NCBI RefSeq assembly: GCF_014649335.1
Contig: NZ_BMSV01000006.1
Span: 372,001-436,000, forward strand
Source: Streptomyces roseolilacinus
GTDB lineage: Bacteria > Actinomycetota > Actinomycetes > Streptomycetales > Streptomycetaceae
Length of the DNA stretch: 64,000 nt
Reading direction: 5' to 3'
The notes beneath the pieces are model-generated. The model was not told the origin of the DNA. It ran no database searches and was given only the letters and a program-made list of their open reading frames with translations. The translations under genes and the position numbers were made by a program. Positions 42,943 through 52,045 of this stretch are shown piece by piece; the first letter of the stretch is position 1, and each line of letters starts with the position of its first letter.

Positions 42943-43341
42943 TCACGCCCAGGTGCGGGAGCACAGCACGAGGCGGTAGCCGTCCGGGTCGGCGATCGTC
43001 ACCCCGTGCTCGTCCCAGTAGGGGTTGTGCGCCCGGACCCGGGTACCGCCGGCCGCCGTGAGGCGGTCGACCAGGGCCGCGTCCACCGGCTTGCCGAGGT
43101 AGACCACGAACAGGTCGTCCACCGTCGGGGTCGGCTCCAGGGGACGGTCCGGGTCGTGCGTCAGCTCGAAGTGCCAGGCGCCGCCGGCGGGACCGAGCAT
43201 CAGCAGGTCGTGCTCGCCCGGCACGCGCTCGGTGGTCCGCCACAGGACGGCCAGGCCCAGGCCGTCCCGGTAGAAGCGTTCCGCGGCGGCGAGGTCCCGC
43301 GAGGGCCGGGCCACCCGGACCGGGGCCGCGGGGTCGATCAC
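42943..43341 (-). CDS. Single-domain VOC (glyoxalase-like) protein
   Basis: A 132-aa VOC protein: VARPSRDLAAAERFYRDGLG at the start, HFELTHDP in the middle and VTIADPDGYRLVLCSR at the end. GTG at 43341 overlaps the cupin stop (GTGA), so it is translationally coupled to it. It may detoxify or modify the same small molecule sensed by the MarR regulator, by inference from operon structure. Confidence 0.85.
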   Translation of the reverse strand: MIDPAAPVRVARPSRDLAAAERFYRDGLGLAVLWRTTERVPGEHDLLMLGPAGGAWHFELTHDPDRPLEPTPTVDDLFVVYLGKPVDAALVDRLTAAGGTRVRAHNPYWDEHGVTIADPDGYRLVLCSRTWA

Positions 43342-43889
43342 GCGGAACGCTCCAGGGCGGCGCGCCAGACGGGGCTGTCGACGTAGTGGTTGTCGAAGCG
43401 CTCCGAGGACTCGGCGATCTCCTTCGGGTCCGCCTCGCCGCGCATCACCCGGCCGAGGAGGCGCAGGTAGTCGAACCGGCCCATGCCGGGGGTGAAGACG
43501 AAGAGGACGTCCGCCTCACGGCCCGGGGCGGCCGCGAAGGCGTGCGGGGTGTGCGGCGGCACCGCGAGGAAGTCGCCCTCCTCCAGGACGGTGACCTCCT
43601 CGTCCACCAGGACCTGCAGGGCTCCGCTGATCACGAAGAACAGTTCCGTCGCCCGGGTGTGGAAGTGGGCCGGTGCCCCCGCCGCGCCCTCGGCGAACGT
43701 GGACCGGTAGCTCGTGACGCCGCCCGCCGTGCCGTCCGAGTCGGCCAGGAGGGTCATCGCGCTGCTCGGGTCGGCGCAGGTCTCGGCATCCGCGTGACGG
43801 GTCAGCACCCTCGCCGGCGGCGTCGCGGACGTGGACGTGGACGTGGACGTGGACGTGGACGTGGACGTGGTGGGCGTTTCCTTGTTCAT
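43338..43889 (-). CDS. Cupin-domain protein with Ser-Thr repeat leader
   Basis: A 183-aa protein. After MNKETPT comes a run of alternating Thr-Ser from a hexanucleotide repeat, then a cupin barrel (about 60-150): PAHFHTRATELFFVISGALQ with the metal-binding HFH...E pattern and FLAVPPHTPHAFAA. This resembles quercetinase-like or isomerase cupins. ATG at 43889 has AGGAG. It is the first gene of the cupin-VOC operon, divergent from MarR and sharing its palindromic operators. Confidence 0.85.
   Translation of the reverse strand: MNKETPTTSTSTSTSTSTSTSATPPARVLTRHADAETCADPSSAMTLLADSDGTAGGVTSYRSTFAEGAAGAPAHFHTRATELFFVISGALQVLVDEEVTVLEEGDFLAVPPHTPHAFAAAPGREADVLFVFTPGMGRFDYLRLLGRVMRGEADPKEIAESSERFDNHYVDSPVWRAALERSA
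43828..43869 (+). repeat. Seven tandem GACGTG hexanucleotides in the cupin gene
   Basis: Exactly seven uninterrupted GACGTG units, read as alternating Ser/Thr codons on the minus strand. Copy-number change would lengthen or shorten the tail by two residues per unit without frameshift. Confidence 0.95.
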
Positions 43890-44079
43890 GGCCAGGCTCC
43901 TGGGAGGGTGGGTGGTCGTCGTGCAGGGCGTCACCGGTGTCGCGCGGGAGACCGGGGTGGTCGGTACGGAGGGCTCGGCGGCTTCGGCGGAGAGGTGGGG
44001 CGGCCTCGTCGCGGCGAGCCGCGACGAGCGTGGGCATCGGGCGTGGACGACGACGTGCTCTCGTTCTTCAGCCTTGATA

Positions 44080-44095
44080 ATCTCAACGTTGAGAT
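44080..44095. promoter_or_regulatory. MarR operator 1
   Basis: Perfect 16-bp palindrome ATCTCAACGTTGAGAT in the cupin/MarR divergent promoter region. Confidence 0.75.
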
Positions 44096-44126
44096 AAAAG
44101 CAGCTCGACTCCCTCAACGTCAAGTA

Positions 44127-44140
44127 TCTCAACGTTGAGA
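44127..44140. promoter_or_regulatory. MarR operator 2
   Basis: Perfect 14-bp palindrome TCTCAACGTTGAGA, centred 46 bp from operator 1. A degenerate third copy, CTCAACGTCAAG, lies at 44113-44124. Confidence 0.75.
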
Positions 44141-44166
44141 AGGTGTCCCTGGAGAGGAGTACGGCG

Positions 44167-44673
44167 ATGAGCGATGCCGTGGACGCGATCATCGGCCAGT
44201 GGGCCGAGGAGCGCCCCGACGTGGTGGAGGACCTCTGGCCGGTGGAACTCCTCGCGCGGGTCCAGCGGTTGGCCCGGGTGGCCGACCGGTCCGCCAAGGC
44301 CGCGGCCGCCGCGCACGGAGTGGAGCACGGCGAGTTCGACGTGCTCACCACGCTGCAGCGCTCCGGACCGCCCTACGCCCTCACGGCCGGGGCCTTCCTC
44401 AAGGCGTCCATGGTGACCTCCGGCGCGATCACCAACCGCATCGACAGGATGGAGGCCAAGGGCCTGGTCGAGCGGGTACGGGACGACGACGACCGGCGCA
44501 CCGTCAGGATCCGCCTCACCGAACACGGGCACGAGGTCACCCGAGCCGCCTTCGCCGACCACCTGGCGAACTACGCGCGGCTGCTCGCCGGCGTGGACCG
44601 CGACCTGGTCGCGCAGACCGCCCAGGGCCTCCGGCAGGTGCTGGAGACCCTCGGGGACACCACCCTCGAGTGA
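44167..44673 (+). CDS. MarR-family regulator
   Basis: A 168-aa winged-helix regulator. HTH segment: GEFDVLTTLQRSG, LKASMVTSGAITNRIDRMEA, GLVERVRDDDDRRTVRIRLT. Helices at both ends form the dimer interface. ATG at 44167 follows GGAGAGGAG. Two perfect CTCAACGTTGAG palindromes lie between it and the divergent cupin-VOC operon, so it probably represses both directions and releases on binding a small phenolic or similar ligand. Confidence 0.9.
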   Translation: MSDAVDAIIGQWAEERPDVVEDLWPVELLARVQRLARVADRSAKAAAAAHGVEHGEFDVLTTLQRSGPPYALTAGAFLKASMVTSGAITNRIDRMEAKGLVERVRDDDDRRTVRIRLTEHGHEVTRAAFADHLANYARLLAGVDRDLVAQTAQGLRQVLETLGDTTLE

Positions 44674-44862
44674 GGCCCCTCCCCGCCTCCACCCGGCGGC
44701 GGTTCCGCAGACGGCGGGACCCCGCGCCCCGAAGGGGAACGCGGACGGAACAGCCCCCCGGGCCGCCGGACCACGAAGGCGGCGCCCTCTCGCGGGACAG
44801 GGGAGGTCAGTCGGGTCGCAGTCCCGGCTCGTTGTCCGCGGCGTGTGTTTCACTCTCCGGCC

Positions 44863-45918
44863 ATGGACGAACAGGAACTGCTCGAAGCCGTCGCCTCCCT
44901 GGTCCGGCCGGGCGGGCGGGAGTCGGCGTGCGGTCGGTCCGGGCACCCGGCGGGGCACGTGTGCCTGGCCGTCTCCGGAACGGTCGGCCTCTCCACCCTC
45001 CTCAAGGAGTTCAGCCGTCGGTACGGGCAGCTGCGCAACCTCGCCATGGGCGGCTTCGCCGATCCGACGGTGACCGAGCGGACCGGGCTGCCGCTCCTCG
45101 CTCCTTTCGCCGGGGAACTGGTCGAGATGCGCGGATGGGCGTCCGGCGGCCGGTGGATCGGCTGCGGTGTGGTCCGTGCCGGGGACGGCGAACAACTGGT
45201 GGTGCTCGTGGCGGAGCGGGCCGCGCCCTCGCCGGACGCGCCGCCGGAAGGGGCTTCCCGGGCGGACCCCCTTCTCCGCGCCACGGGCGGGGACGCGCGG
45301 GACGCCGCACGGCCCTGGGCGGAGATCGAAGGGGAAGGGGGGAGCGAACTGCCCGAGGACGGTCGTACGTGGGTTCAGCGAGTGATCGAACTGACCGGGT
45401 GGGAGCCGCTCGGGATCCGCGTCGACTGGGCGGCGATCGAGGGAGAGCTGGGGGCGCCGCTGCCGGCGGACTACAAGGAGCTCTACGAGGCGTTCGGCGG
45501 CGGCGTCTTCAGCGATTCCGTCTTCTTCCTGGGGCGCGACGAGGGCGTCTCGTTCGACTTCCTGACCCAGTGGCGGGCCGCCCTGTCGGTCGAACGGGAC
45601 AGCGGGCTCGGAAGCGTCTCCGCCGTCGACCCCTACGAGGTCTACGCACCGGGCGGCAAGGGGGTGGTCGCGTGGGGCTCCACCGAGTGGGCCGACGAGT
45701 ACTGCTGGCTGATCGACGCCGGGCGGCCGGGCCACCACCCCGTCCTCGCGCGGTCCCATGACGGCGACCCGTGGCACCGGTACGACATGTCCACCTCCGA
45801 GTTCCTCTACCGCGTCCTCGCCGACGCCGGGTTCCGGCCGTTCGGGATCGCGCGGTACGACCTCGGCGCGACGTTCCGGCCCGGATCCGGCGGCCCCCTC
45901 GACGGCCGGCCGCTCTGA
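44863..45918 (+). CDS. SMI1/KNR4 (SUKH) family protein
   Basis: A 351-aa protein. The N-terminal 150 residues (LLEAVASLVRPGG, STLLKEFSRRYGQLRNLAMG) are not recognised. The C-terminal half is a SUKH domain: DWAAIEGELGAPLPADYKEL, YEAFGGGVFSDSVFFLGRDE, then VAWGSTEWADEYCWLI. SUKH proteins often serve as immunity proteins against polymorphic toxins, but no toxin gene is adjacent. It may be a stand-alone immunity or a cellular SUKH protein. Confidence 0.8.
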   Translation: MDEQELLEAVASLVRPGGRESACGRSGHPAGHVCLAVSGTVGLSTLLKEFSRRYGQLRNLAMGGFADPTVTERTGLPLLAPFAGELVEMRGWASGGRWIGCGVVRAGDGEQLVVLVAERAAPSPDAPPEGASRADPLLRATGGDARDAARPWAEIEGEGGSELPEDGRTWVQRVIELTGWEPLGIRVDWAAIEGELGAPLPADYKELYEAFGGGVFSDSVFFLGRDEGVSFDFLTQWRAALSVERDSGLGSVSAVDPYEVYAPGGKGVVAWGSTEWADEYCWLIDAGRPGHHPVLARSHDGDPWHRYDMSTSEFLYRVLADAGFRPFGIARYDLGATFRPGSGGPLDGRPL

Positions 45919-46402
45919 CGACGGGCGGCGGGCGTCCCCCGTCCGTGGACACGGCAGTGCCGTCGGCCCTCGTCGAGATCGGTGAGCCAGGTGATCACCG
46001 ACCGCTTCCGGAGCCGGTCGCCGAACGCTGTTCCCGGAGGTCGACGAAGCCGGCACCGGCCACCGGGGGGCGCCTGCGGTCGCCCTCGCCGGTCGGCGCG
46101 AGTCCCGAGCCCGGCTCACGAACGGCCTCGTCCACCTCCAAGGCTGCTTCCGCGTCCCCTCTCCCCGGCCCTCCGCGACTTTTCGACCAGGGGTCCGAGG
46201 GCCTCCTGGCACGGATCTGGCACGGGACGCTCGGCACGGCGTCGAGAGTCCGGACGACGAACCAGGCCCCGGCCACCGGCCAGGACCTGGTTCGTGGAGA
46301 CGCTGTCCTCCCGCGGCGAACCGCGGCACGCCCGAGCGGGTCCCCCGGCCACGGCGGGACCGCAGGCCGTTTCGTGCCCGCGGCCCCGCCACGGCGCCGG
46401 GG
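45919..46402. other. Gene-free gap before the GH74 gene
   Basis: About 480 bp. Short frames on both strands lack ribosome sites and family resemblance. It may contain decayed sequence; no repeats or hairpins stand out. Confidence 0.35.
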
Positions 46403-49027
46403 TCAGGACGGGTCGCCGTACTGGAGGCCGCGTCCGTTGGTGCCGACGTACACGCGGCCGAAGGTGTCGGGATCGCCGGTGACGACGCCGACGCCTCCGA
46501 TGCTGCCCCACTGGTGGGCGTCGTCGTTGACGCGGAACCAGGTGGCGCCCTTGTCGGTGGAGCGGAAGACGCCGGTGACGTCCTTGACGGTACCGATCAG
46601 GTACAGGGCCTGGTAGGAGGCGCCCGGTGCGGCCTTGCCGAAGCCGAGGGCGGAGGCGGACCGCACCGTGGAGAGCGTGGTGAAGGTGCGGCCGCCGTCG
46701 GTGGAGTGCAGCAGCCCCTTGGCACCGCCGGCGATCCACAGGTCCCCGGCGACACCGGGGACGGCCGTGAGCCGGCCCGCGGGCAGGCCGGTGGCGCGGG
46801 CGGTGAAGGTCGCCCCGCCGTCGGTGCTGGCGTGGAGCGTGCCGCCGGCCAGCGAGTAGAACGTCCCGGCCGAGGAACGGTCGGCGACGACCACGGCGTC
46901 GGTGCCCAGGCCGCCGACCCTCGACCAGCTCGCCCCCTTGTCGGTCGAGCGGTACGGGACCTGGCCGGCCTGGGTCCAGACGATGGTGGAGCCGTCCGCC
47001 GCGAGGGCGACACGGCCGCTTTCGGCACTGCTCACCGGCTCCGCCGTGAAGCCGTGCCAGCTGCTGCCGCCGTCGGTGGAGTAGGCGCCGTCCTGCGCGC
47101 CGCCCCGGCCGACGCGGACCATCACCGTGGGGCGGGACTGGGCGAAATCGATGTCGGTGCTGTTGGTCATCATCGGGTTCGCCAGCCGCCCGGCGGGCAC
47201 CTTGGTCAGGGAGTCGTGGCGGAATCCGCCCAGGTCGCCCATGGCGGTGACGACCTGCGCGCCACCGGGCGGGGCGATCGCGTCCAGCAGCGCGGTCTCC
47301 TCGAGGCCCCGCGCTCCGACGGCCCAGTGGCTGGTGCCGCCGCTGTCGGTGGCGTCGGCGTCCTCGCTGCGCAGGATGCCGCTGCCCGTGCCGTACAGCA
47401 CGTGTCCGGAGTCGAAGGGATCGATGGCCAGGGCGGTCATCCAGTGCCCGGTGCCGGTACCGACGTAAGGAGCGGCGGAGGCGTCCCGCACCGATTTCCC
47501 GGCCAGTGCCTTCCAGGTCGTGCCGCCGTCGGTGGTCCGGTACACCTCGTCCTCCGGCCACCAGCGGCCGAGGGTGGTGACCATCACCGTGGAGGGCTTG
47601 CGCGGGTCGACGGCCAGGCCGGAGAACCCGTGGTTCCCCTGGGACGGGGAGACGTTCTTCCACGCCCCGCTCTTCGGCGTGTGCTTCCACACCGAACCCG
47701 CCGTCACACCGTTGGGCCCGAGGGCGTTGGTGTACGTCAGGTACAGCGAGCCGTCACCGGAGAGCACGCCGTGCTGCGGCAGCTGACCGGTGGGCTGCCC
47801 GGGGACGGCCCGCCAGGTGCCGCCGCCGTCGGTGGAGCGGTACAGGGAGGTGGTCCGGTCGGCGACGCCGACGTAGACCGTCCCGCTGCCGGCCGGGCCG
47901 TACGTCACGAAGGAGACGCCCGCGCCGCTGCCCGCCCCGTCCTTGACGGGGAACGAGGAGACCTGCCGCCACGTCGCGCCGTGGTCGGTGCTGCGCCACA
48001 GGCCGTTCTTGCGGGTACCCAGCAGCAGGGTGCCGTTGTCCGAGGGGTCGACCGCCAGCCGTTCGCCCGCCCCGCGGCCGTCCTCGTTGCCGCCCAGCTT
48101 GAACGGCAGGTCGGTGCGCTGGAAGGTACGGCCCCGGTCCTGGGAGCGCAGGATCGCGCCGTTGCCCGCCCAGTCGTTGGTGTAGGTGCCCGCCGCGAGG
48201 TACAGCCGGCCCGGGTCGACGGGGTCGGTGGCCAGCGCGTCGATGCCCAGCAGGTTCCAGTCCTTCTCGCCGACCCAGTCGGTCAGCGGGATCCACTGCT
48301 CGGCCGCGGCGTCCCAGCGGTAGGCGCCGCCCATGTCGGTGCGCGCGTACAGCAGGCCCTTCTCCCGCGGGTTGAACACCAGACCGGTGACGTAACCGCC
48401 GCCCACCACCTGGGCGTTGTTCCACACGTACGGTCCGGTCCCGGCGGCCTGGGGCCCGACCGCCCGCACCAGCCTCCACTGCTGGTTGGTGCTGCCCTTG
48501 CCGGGGTACTGGACGACCGCCGCGCCGTCGGCCGTGGAACCTCCGAAGACGTCCAGGACCAGGCCGCTCCTGCGGGAGGTGAGGGTGACGGCGTCGGAGC
48601 CGCTCACCTCGTCGATCCGCCACTCCTGGGAGCGGGAGGAGCCGTCGGTCTGCTGCTCGGCGGCCGCCGACCGCGCGGTCGAGTCGCCGGCTATGCCCAG
48701 CACCTTGCCGCTGTTGCGGTTCACCAGCTCGTGGTGGCCGTCCCCGGTGGGGCGCAGCCTCCACTGCTGGTTGGCGGTGTTCCGGTCGGTCCACTGCTGG
48801 ATGCGGGTGCCGTCGGCGGTGGAGAAGGCGTCGACGTCCAGCGCCTTGCCGCTGTGCACGGAGACCAGCCGGTAGTAGGCGTTGCCGTCGATCGTCGCGG
48901 CCTGCGAGTCGTCCTGCGCGAACAGGAGGTACGGCACGAGTGCGGCGGGCACGCCGAGCAGCAGTCCGGTCGCCGTCCAGCGACGGCGGTGACGCCCGCG
49001 GCGCCCGCCGTTCGTTGGATTCTTCAT
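46403..49027 (-). CDS. Secreted xyloglucanase, GH74 with N-terminal ricin-type CBM
   Basis: Exported enzyme of 874 aa. A signal peptide (RRRWTATGLLLGVPAALVPY...) is followed by a ricin-B/CBM13-type lectin (about 48-190, QQW repeats such as NQQWRLRPTGDG). The GH74 double beta-propeller (about 200-874) shows repeated Asp-box-like units (YRSTDGGGTWRAVPG, YSTDGGSSWHGF, FRSTDKGATWFRV) and the start YVWNNAQVVGGGYVTGLVFN with RTDMGGAYRWD. It hydrolyses the beta-1,4-glucan backbone of xyloglucan. It is second in the operon, 41 bp after the xylanase. Confidence 0.92.
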   Translation of the reverse strand: MKNPTNGGRRGRHRRRWTATGLLLGVPAALVPYLLFAQDDSQAATIDGNAYYRLVSVHSGKALDVDAFSTADGTRIQQWTDRNTANQQWRLRPTGDGHHELVNRNSGKVLGIAGDSTARSAAAEQQTDGSSRSQEWRIDEVSGSDAVTLTSRRSGLVLDVFGGSTADGAAVVQYPGKGSTNQQWRLVRAVGPQAAGTGPYVWNNAQVVGGGYVTGLVFNPREKGLLYARTDMGGAYRWDAAAEQWIPLTDWVGEKDWNLLGIDALATDPVDPGRLYLAAGTYTNDWAGNGAILRSQDRGRTFQRTDLPFKLGGNEDGRGAGERLAVDPSDNGTLLLGTRKNGLWRSTDHGATWRQVSSFPVKDGAGSGAGVSFVTYGPAGSGTVYVGVADRTTSLYRSTDGGGTWRAVPGQPTGQLPQHGVLSGDGSLYLTYTNALGPNGVTAGSVWKHTPKSGAWKNVSPSQGNHGFSGLAVDPRKPSTVMVTTLGRWWPEDEVYRTTDGGTTWKALAGKSVRDASAAPYVGTGTGHWMTALAIDPFDSGHVLYGTGSGILRSEDADATDSGGTSHWAVGARGLEETALLDAIAPPGGAQVVTAMGDLGGFRHDSLTKVPAGRLANPMMTNSTDIDFAQSRPTVMVRVGRGGAQDGAYSTDGGSSWHGFTAEPVSSAESGRVALAADGSTIVWTQAGQVPYRSTDKGASWSRVGGLGTDAVVVADRSSAGTFYSLAGGTLHASTDGGATFTARATGLPAGRLTAVPGVAGDLWIAGGAKGLLHSTDGGRTFTTLSTVRSASALGFGKAAPGASYQALYLIGTVKDVTGVFRSTDKGATWFRVNDDAHQWGSIGGVGVVTGDPDTFGRVYVGTNGRGLQYGDPS

Positions 49028-49068
49028 GGGGAGGTGTTCTCCTTGCGTGTCACCGTGTACCGGGTGGA

Positions 49069-51432
49069 TCAGCGCCGCAGGGTGAGGACGCCCGGCCGGT
49101 ACGGCAGCCGGTCGTAGTCACCGCCCGCGGCGGGGGACTTGCCCTGGTAGAGGAACTGCAGGTTGCAGGGGTCGATGGTCATGGTCTGGTCGGGGTTGGC
49201 GCGGACCAGGTCGCCGTGGCTGATGTCGTCGGTCCAGGTGGCGCCACTGTTGGCCTTGCCCGCGAAGGGGTTGCCCTCGGTGGCGGCCTGCGGGGTCCAC
49301 GAGCCGTTCAGGCTGGAGGCCGTGAACGAGCGGAAGTAGCGCTTCTCGTTGGCGCCCCGAGCCTCGACGATCATGAGGTACTGGTTCTGGCCCTGCACCT
49401 TGTAGACCTGCGGCGCCTCGAACAGGTTCTTCACCGTGTCGCTCATCACCGTCGTGTACGACGAGCCGAAGTTGCCCGGGAAGTTCCCGATCGGCATGCT
49501 CGCCCGGTAGATCTTGCCGTTGTCACCGGCGAAGAACAGGTACATGTTCTTCTCGTCGGCGATCAGGGTCTGGTCGATCGGGCCGGTGGGGGAGTCGGTG
49601 CGGGGGATGCTGCCGGTGAACAGCGGCTGCGGGGCGGACCAGCCGTTGGGGTTGGTCGGGTCGCTCGACGTGCGGTAGCTGAAGGGCGACGCGCCCCACT
49701 GGTACGCCAGCACCCAGATCTTCTTGGGCGCGAAGTAGAACAGCGTGGGCGCCACCGCGTTCTGGTTCATCCTGGTCTGGCCGGCCGACGCCATGTCCGA
49801 CCAGTTCGTGAAGGGGCTGAACGCCATCGAGCCGTACGAGGTTCCCGACGCGCTCGACGCGTAGACCAGGCGCTTGCCGTTGTGCGTCACGGTGGTGAAG
49901 TCCTTCACCGCGTCCCACCCGTTCGCCGGCTGCGCCAGCACGCCCGTCGAACTCCACTTGTACGTCGACGGCAGGGCGCACGTGCCGCCGCCCGACCCGG
50001 ACGGGGCGGTCCACTTCTGGTTGCCGGCGGACGCGCAGGCGTACAGCTGGAGCCTGGTGCCGTTCGCGGTGGCCGCGCCGACGGCGTCGAGGCACAGCCC
50101 GGACTGGACGCCGGTGATCGTGCCGTCGGCGTTGACGTTCCACTGCTGGTTGGCGCCGCCGTTGCAGTCCCAGACGACCACCGGGGTGCCGTTGGCGGTG
50201 CCCTTGCCCTCGGCGTCCAGGCACTTGTCGCCGAGGACCTTCAGCTGCTTGGCGGCGGTGTGGGTCCAGCGCTGGTTGGCCTGGCCGCTGCAGTCCCACA
50301 GCTGTACCCGGGTCCCGTTGGCGGTGGCGGAGCCGGGAACGTCGACGCAGCGGCCGGAGGCCACACCCCTGACCTCCCCGGTACCGGCGGCCGGCGCGGC
50401 CGGGGCGGCCCCGGAGCCGGAGCGGAAGGCGTTCATGACGGCGGTGTACGCGGGCTTGGGCTTGCCGCCGCGGTCGAACAGCAGGGGGCTCTCGTCGCTT
50501 CGCCAGGAGTCGCTGTCGCGGACGCCCCACACCGTGATGCCGGTGCACCGGGCCACGGACAGGCAGGCGCCGACCGCGTTCGCGTAGTGGGTGGGCGACG
50601 CCTGGGCGATGTCCAGCTCGGTGATCTGGACGTCGACGCCCAGGGCGGCGAAGGAGGCCAGGGTGGTCTTGAAGCTCGCCGGCGGTCCGCCCGTCCCGAA
50701 GTGGCTCTGGAACCCGACGCAGTCGATGGGCACGCCGCGGGACTTGAAGTCCTTGACCATGCGGTAGACGCCCTGGGTCTTGGCGTCCGACCAGTTCTCG
50801 ATGCTGTAGTCGTTGTAGCAGAGCTTGGCCGAGGAGTCGGCCGCACGGGCGGTGCGGAACGCCTCCTCGATGAAGCCGTCACCCAGCACCTTCTGGAAGA
50901 CCGAGTCGCGGAGCCGGCCGCTGCCGCCGTCGGCGAACGCCTCGTTGACCACGTCCCAGGCGTAGATCTTGCCCTTGTACCGGGACATCAGGGTGGTGAC
51001 GTGGTGGTTCATCACGCCGCGCAGCGTCTTCGCGTCGCGGATGGAGCCGACCCAGGAGGGGAGCTGCGAGTGCCAGACCGCGGTGTGGCCGCGCAGGCGC
51101 TGGCCGCGTGCCACGGCACGGTCGACGATCCGGTCCGCGGAGCCGAAGGTGAAGGTGCCGCGGGACGGCTGGATGGCGTCCCACTTCATCTCGTTCTCCG
51201 GGGTGATCATGTTGAACTCCCGGTCCGCGATCGCGGTGTACGCCGGGTCGCCGAGCCTGCCGGCGGCCACGGCCGTGCCGAAGTACCGGCCCGAGGGCGC
51301 CGCCTGGGTACCCAGGCCGGCGGCTCCGGCGGAGTTCGGGAGGAACGTCACGACCCCGGCCACCACCACCGCGGCCGACAGCCCCACGGTCAGTGTCCGG
51401 TGACGCCGGCGGAGCCGGTGCAGGCCCTTCAT
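49069..51432 (-). CDS. Bifunctional GH10 xylanase - CBM13 - GH62 arabinofuranosidase
   Basis: Exported three-domain protein of 787 aa. Signal peptide 1-38. The GH10 domain (about 45-345) has acid/base E164 in WDVVNEAF and nucleophile E272 in ITELDIA. The CBM13 (about 350-478) has three QxW repeats (NQRWTH, NQQWNV, NQKWTA). The GH62 domain (about 485-787) includes APTLFYFAPKKIWVLAYQWG, LFEAPQVYKV and DDISHGDLVR. Together it cuts xylan and removes arabinose side chains. ATG at 51432 follows GAGGAG. It is first in the operon with the GH74 gene. Confidence 0.93.
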   Translation of the reverse strand: MKGLHRLRRRHRTLTVGLSAAVVVAGVVTFLPNSAGAAGLGTQAAPSGRYFGTAVAAGRLGDPAYTAIADREFNMITPENEMKWDAIQPSRGTFTFGSADRIVDRAVARGQRLRGHTAVWHSQLPSWVGSIRDAKTLRGVMNHHVTTLMSRYKGKIYAWDVVNEAFADGGSGRLRDSVFQKVLGDGFIEEAFRTARAADSSAKLCYNDYSIENWSDAKTQGVYRMVKDFKSRGVPIDCVGFQSHFGTGGPPASFKTTLASFAALGVDVQITELDIAQASPTHYANAVGACLSVARCTGITVWGVRDSDSWRSDESPLLFDRGGKPKPAYTAVMNAFRSGSGAAPAAPAAGTGEVRGVASGRCVDVPGSATANGTRVQLWDCSGQANQRWTHTAAKQLKVLGDKCLDAEGKGTANGTPVVVWDCNGGANQQWNVNADGTITGVQSGLCLDAVGAATANGTRLQLYACASAGNQKWTAPSGSGGGTCALPSTYKWSSTGVLAQPANGWDAVKDFTTVTHNGKRLVYASSASGTSYGSMAFSPFTNWSDMASAGQTRMNQNAVAPTLFYFAPKKIWVLAYQWGASPFSYRTSSDPTNPNGWSAPQPLFTGSIPRTDSPTGPIDQTLIADEKNMYLFFAGDNGKIYRASMPIGNFPGNFGSSYTTVMSDTVKNLFEAPQVYKVQGQNQYLMIVEARGANEKRYFRSFTASSLNGSWTPQAATEGNPFAGKANSGATWTDDISHGDLVRANPDQTMTIDPCNLQFLYQGKSPAAGGDYDRLPYRPGVLTLRR

Positions 51433-52045
51433 GATTCTCCTCGGGGGTCGCGGGCCACTCCGGGCGCCGTGATCGTGCGGGCGTCGGCCAGTGCGGCCCG
51501 GTTCGCCGCGGGGCGGGAACGGTGCGGGACACGTGGCCGTTCCTGCCTACCGCTCACCCGGGGTTCGTGGGTGTGTCGTGTCATGGAAGGGACTTTCTTC
51601 AGGGAGTACGTCGACGGGGGAAGCCGGGAGACCCGCCGCGCCGGCACGTCGTGGCGCGCGGCGGGAAGGACACCCCCATGAAGTGGAGGCTTCCGAGCGC
51701 GCGGCCGCGTAACGGAAAAGTCGCGCCGCCCGGAGGATCGCCCGGTGACACATCTCGCAGGCGGAAAGCGTTATGCCGGGGCCCCCGGTCCGGCCGTCCC
51801 CGCGGAAGGAGGGCGCGCCGCACCGGTCGTCGGCGACGGCTTCCGGGGCGGTACCGGTGGCGGCTGCGGGGATCGGCCCCCGGGCCGGTCACGACGGGGC
51901 GGCCGTCGACGAGGTGCGGGTGGGAGCCGGATCGGGCGCGGCACCCGGCCCACCGCCGGGCCGGGGAGGGCGTGGTGCGGGACCGTGCCGCGGGATCATC
52001 ACCCGCCGCCGGGCGACCCGGCCCGGCACGTTCGGGGAAGGGCCC
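51433..52045. other. Gap between xylanase promoter and sigma-AbfB gene
   Basis: About 610 bp with no supportable gene. The part next to 51432 must contain the xylanase/GH74 promoter. No textbook CebR or BxlR palindrome was found by eye. Confidence 0.4.

Noticed and set aside
45995..46276. Minus-strand 93-codon frame in the gap before GH74
   Set aside because: No ribosome site and no recognisable motif.
51560..51610. GAAG...CTTTC near the xylanase promoter as a BxlR/XlnR-type operator
   Set aside because: Only a loose inverted repeat; too weak to call.
48940..51681. Plus-strand frame of 913 codons
   Set aside because: Antisense to the GH10-GH62 gene; composition is low-complexity Val/Gly/Arg.
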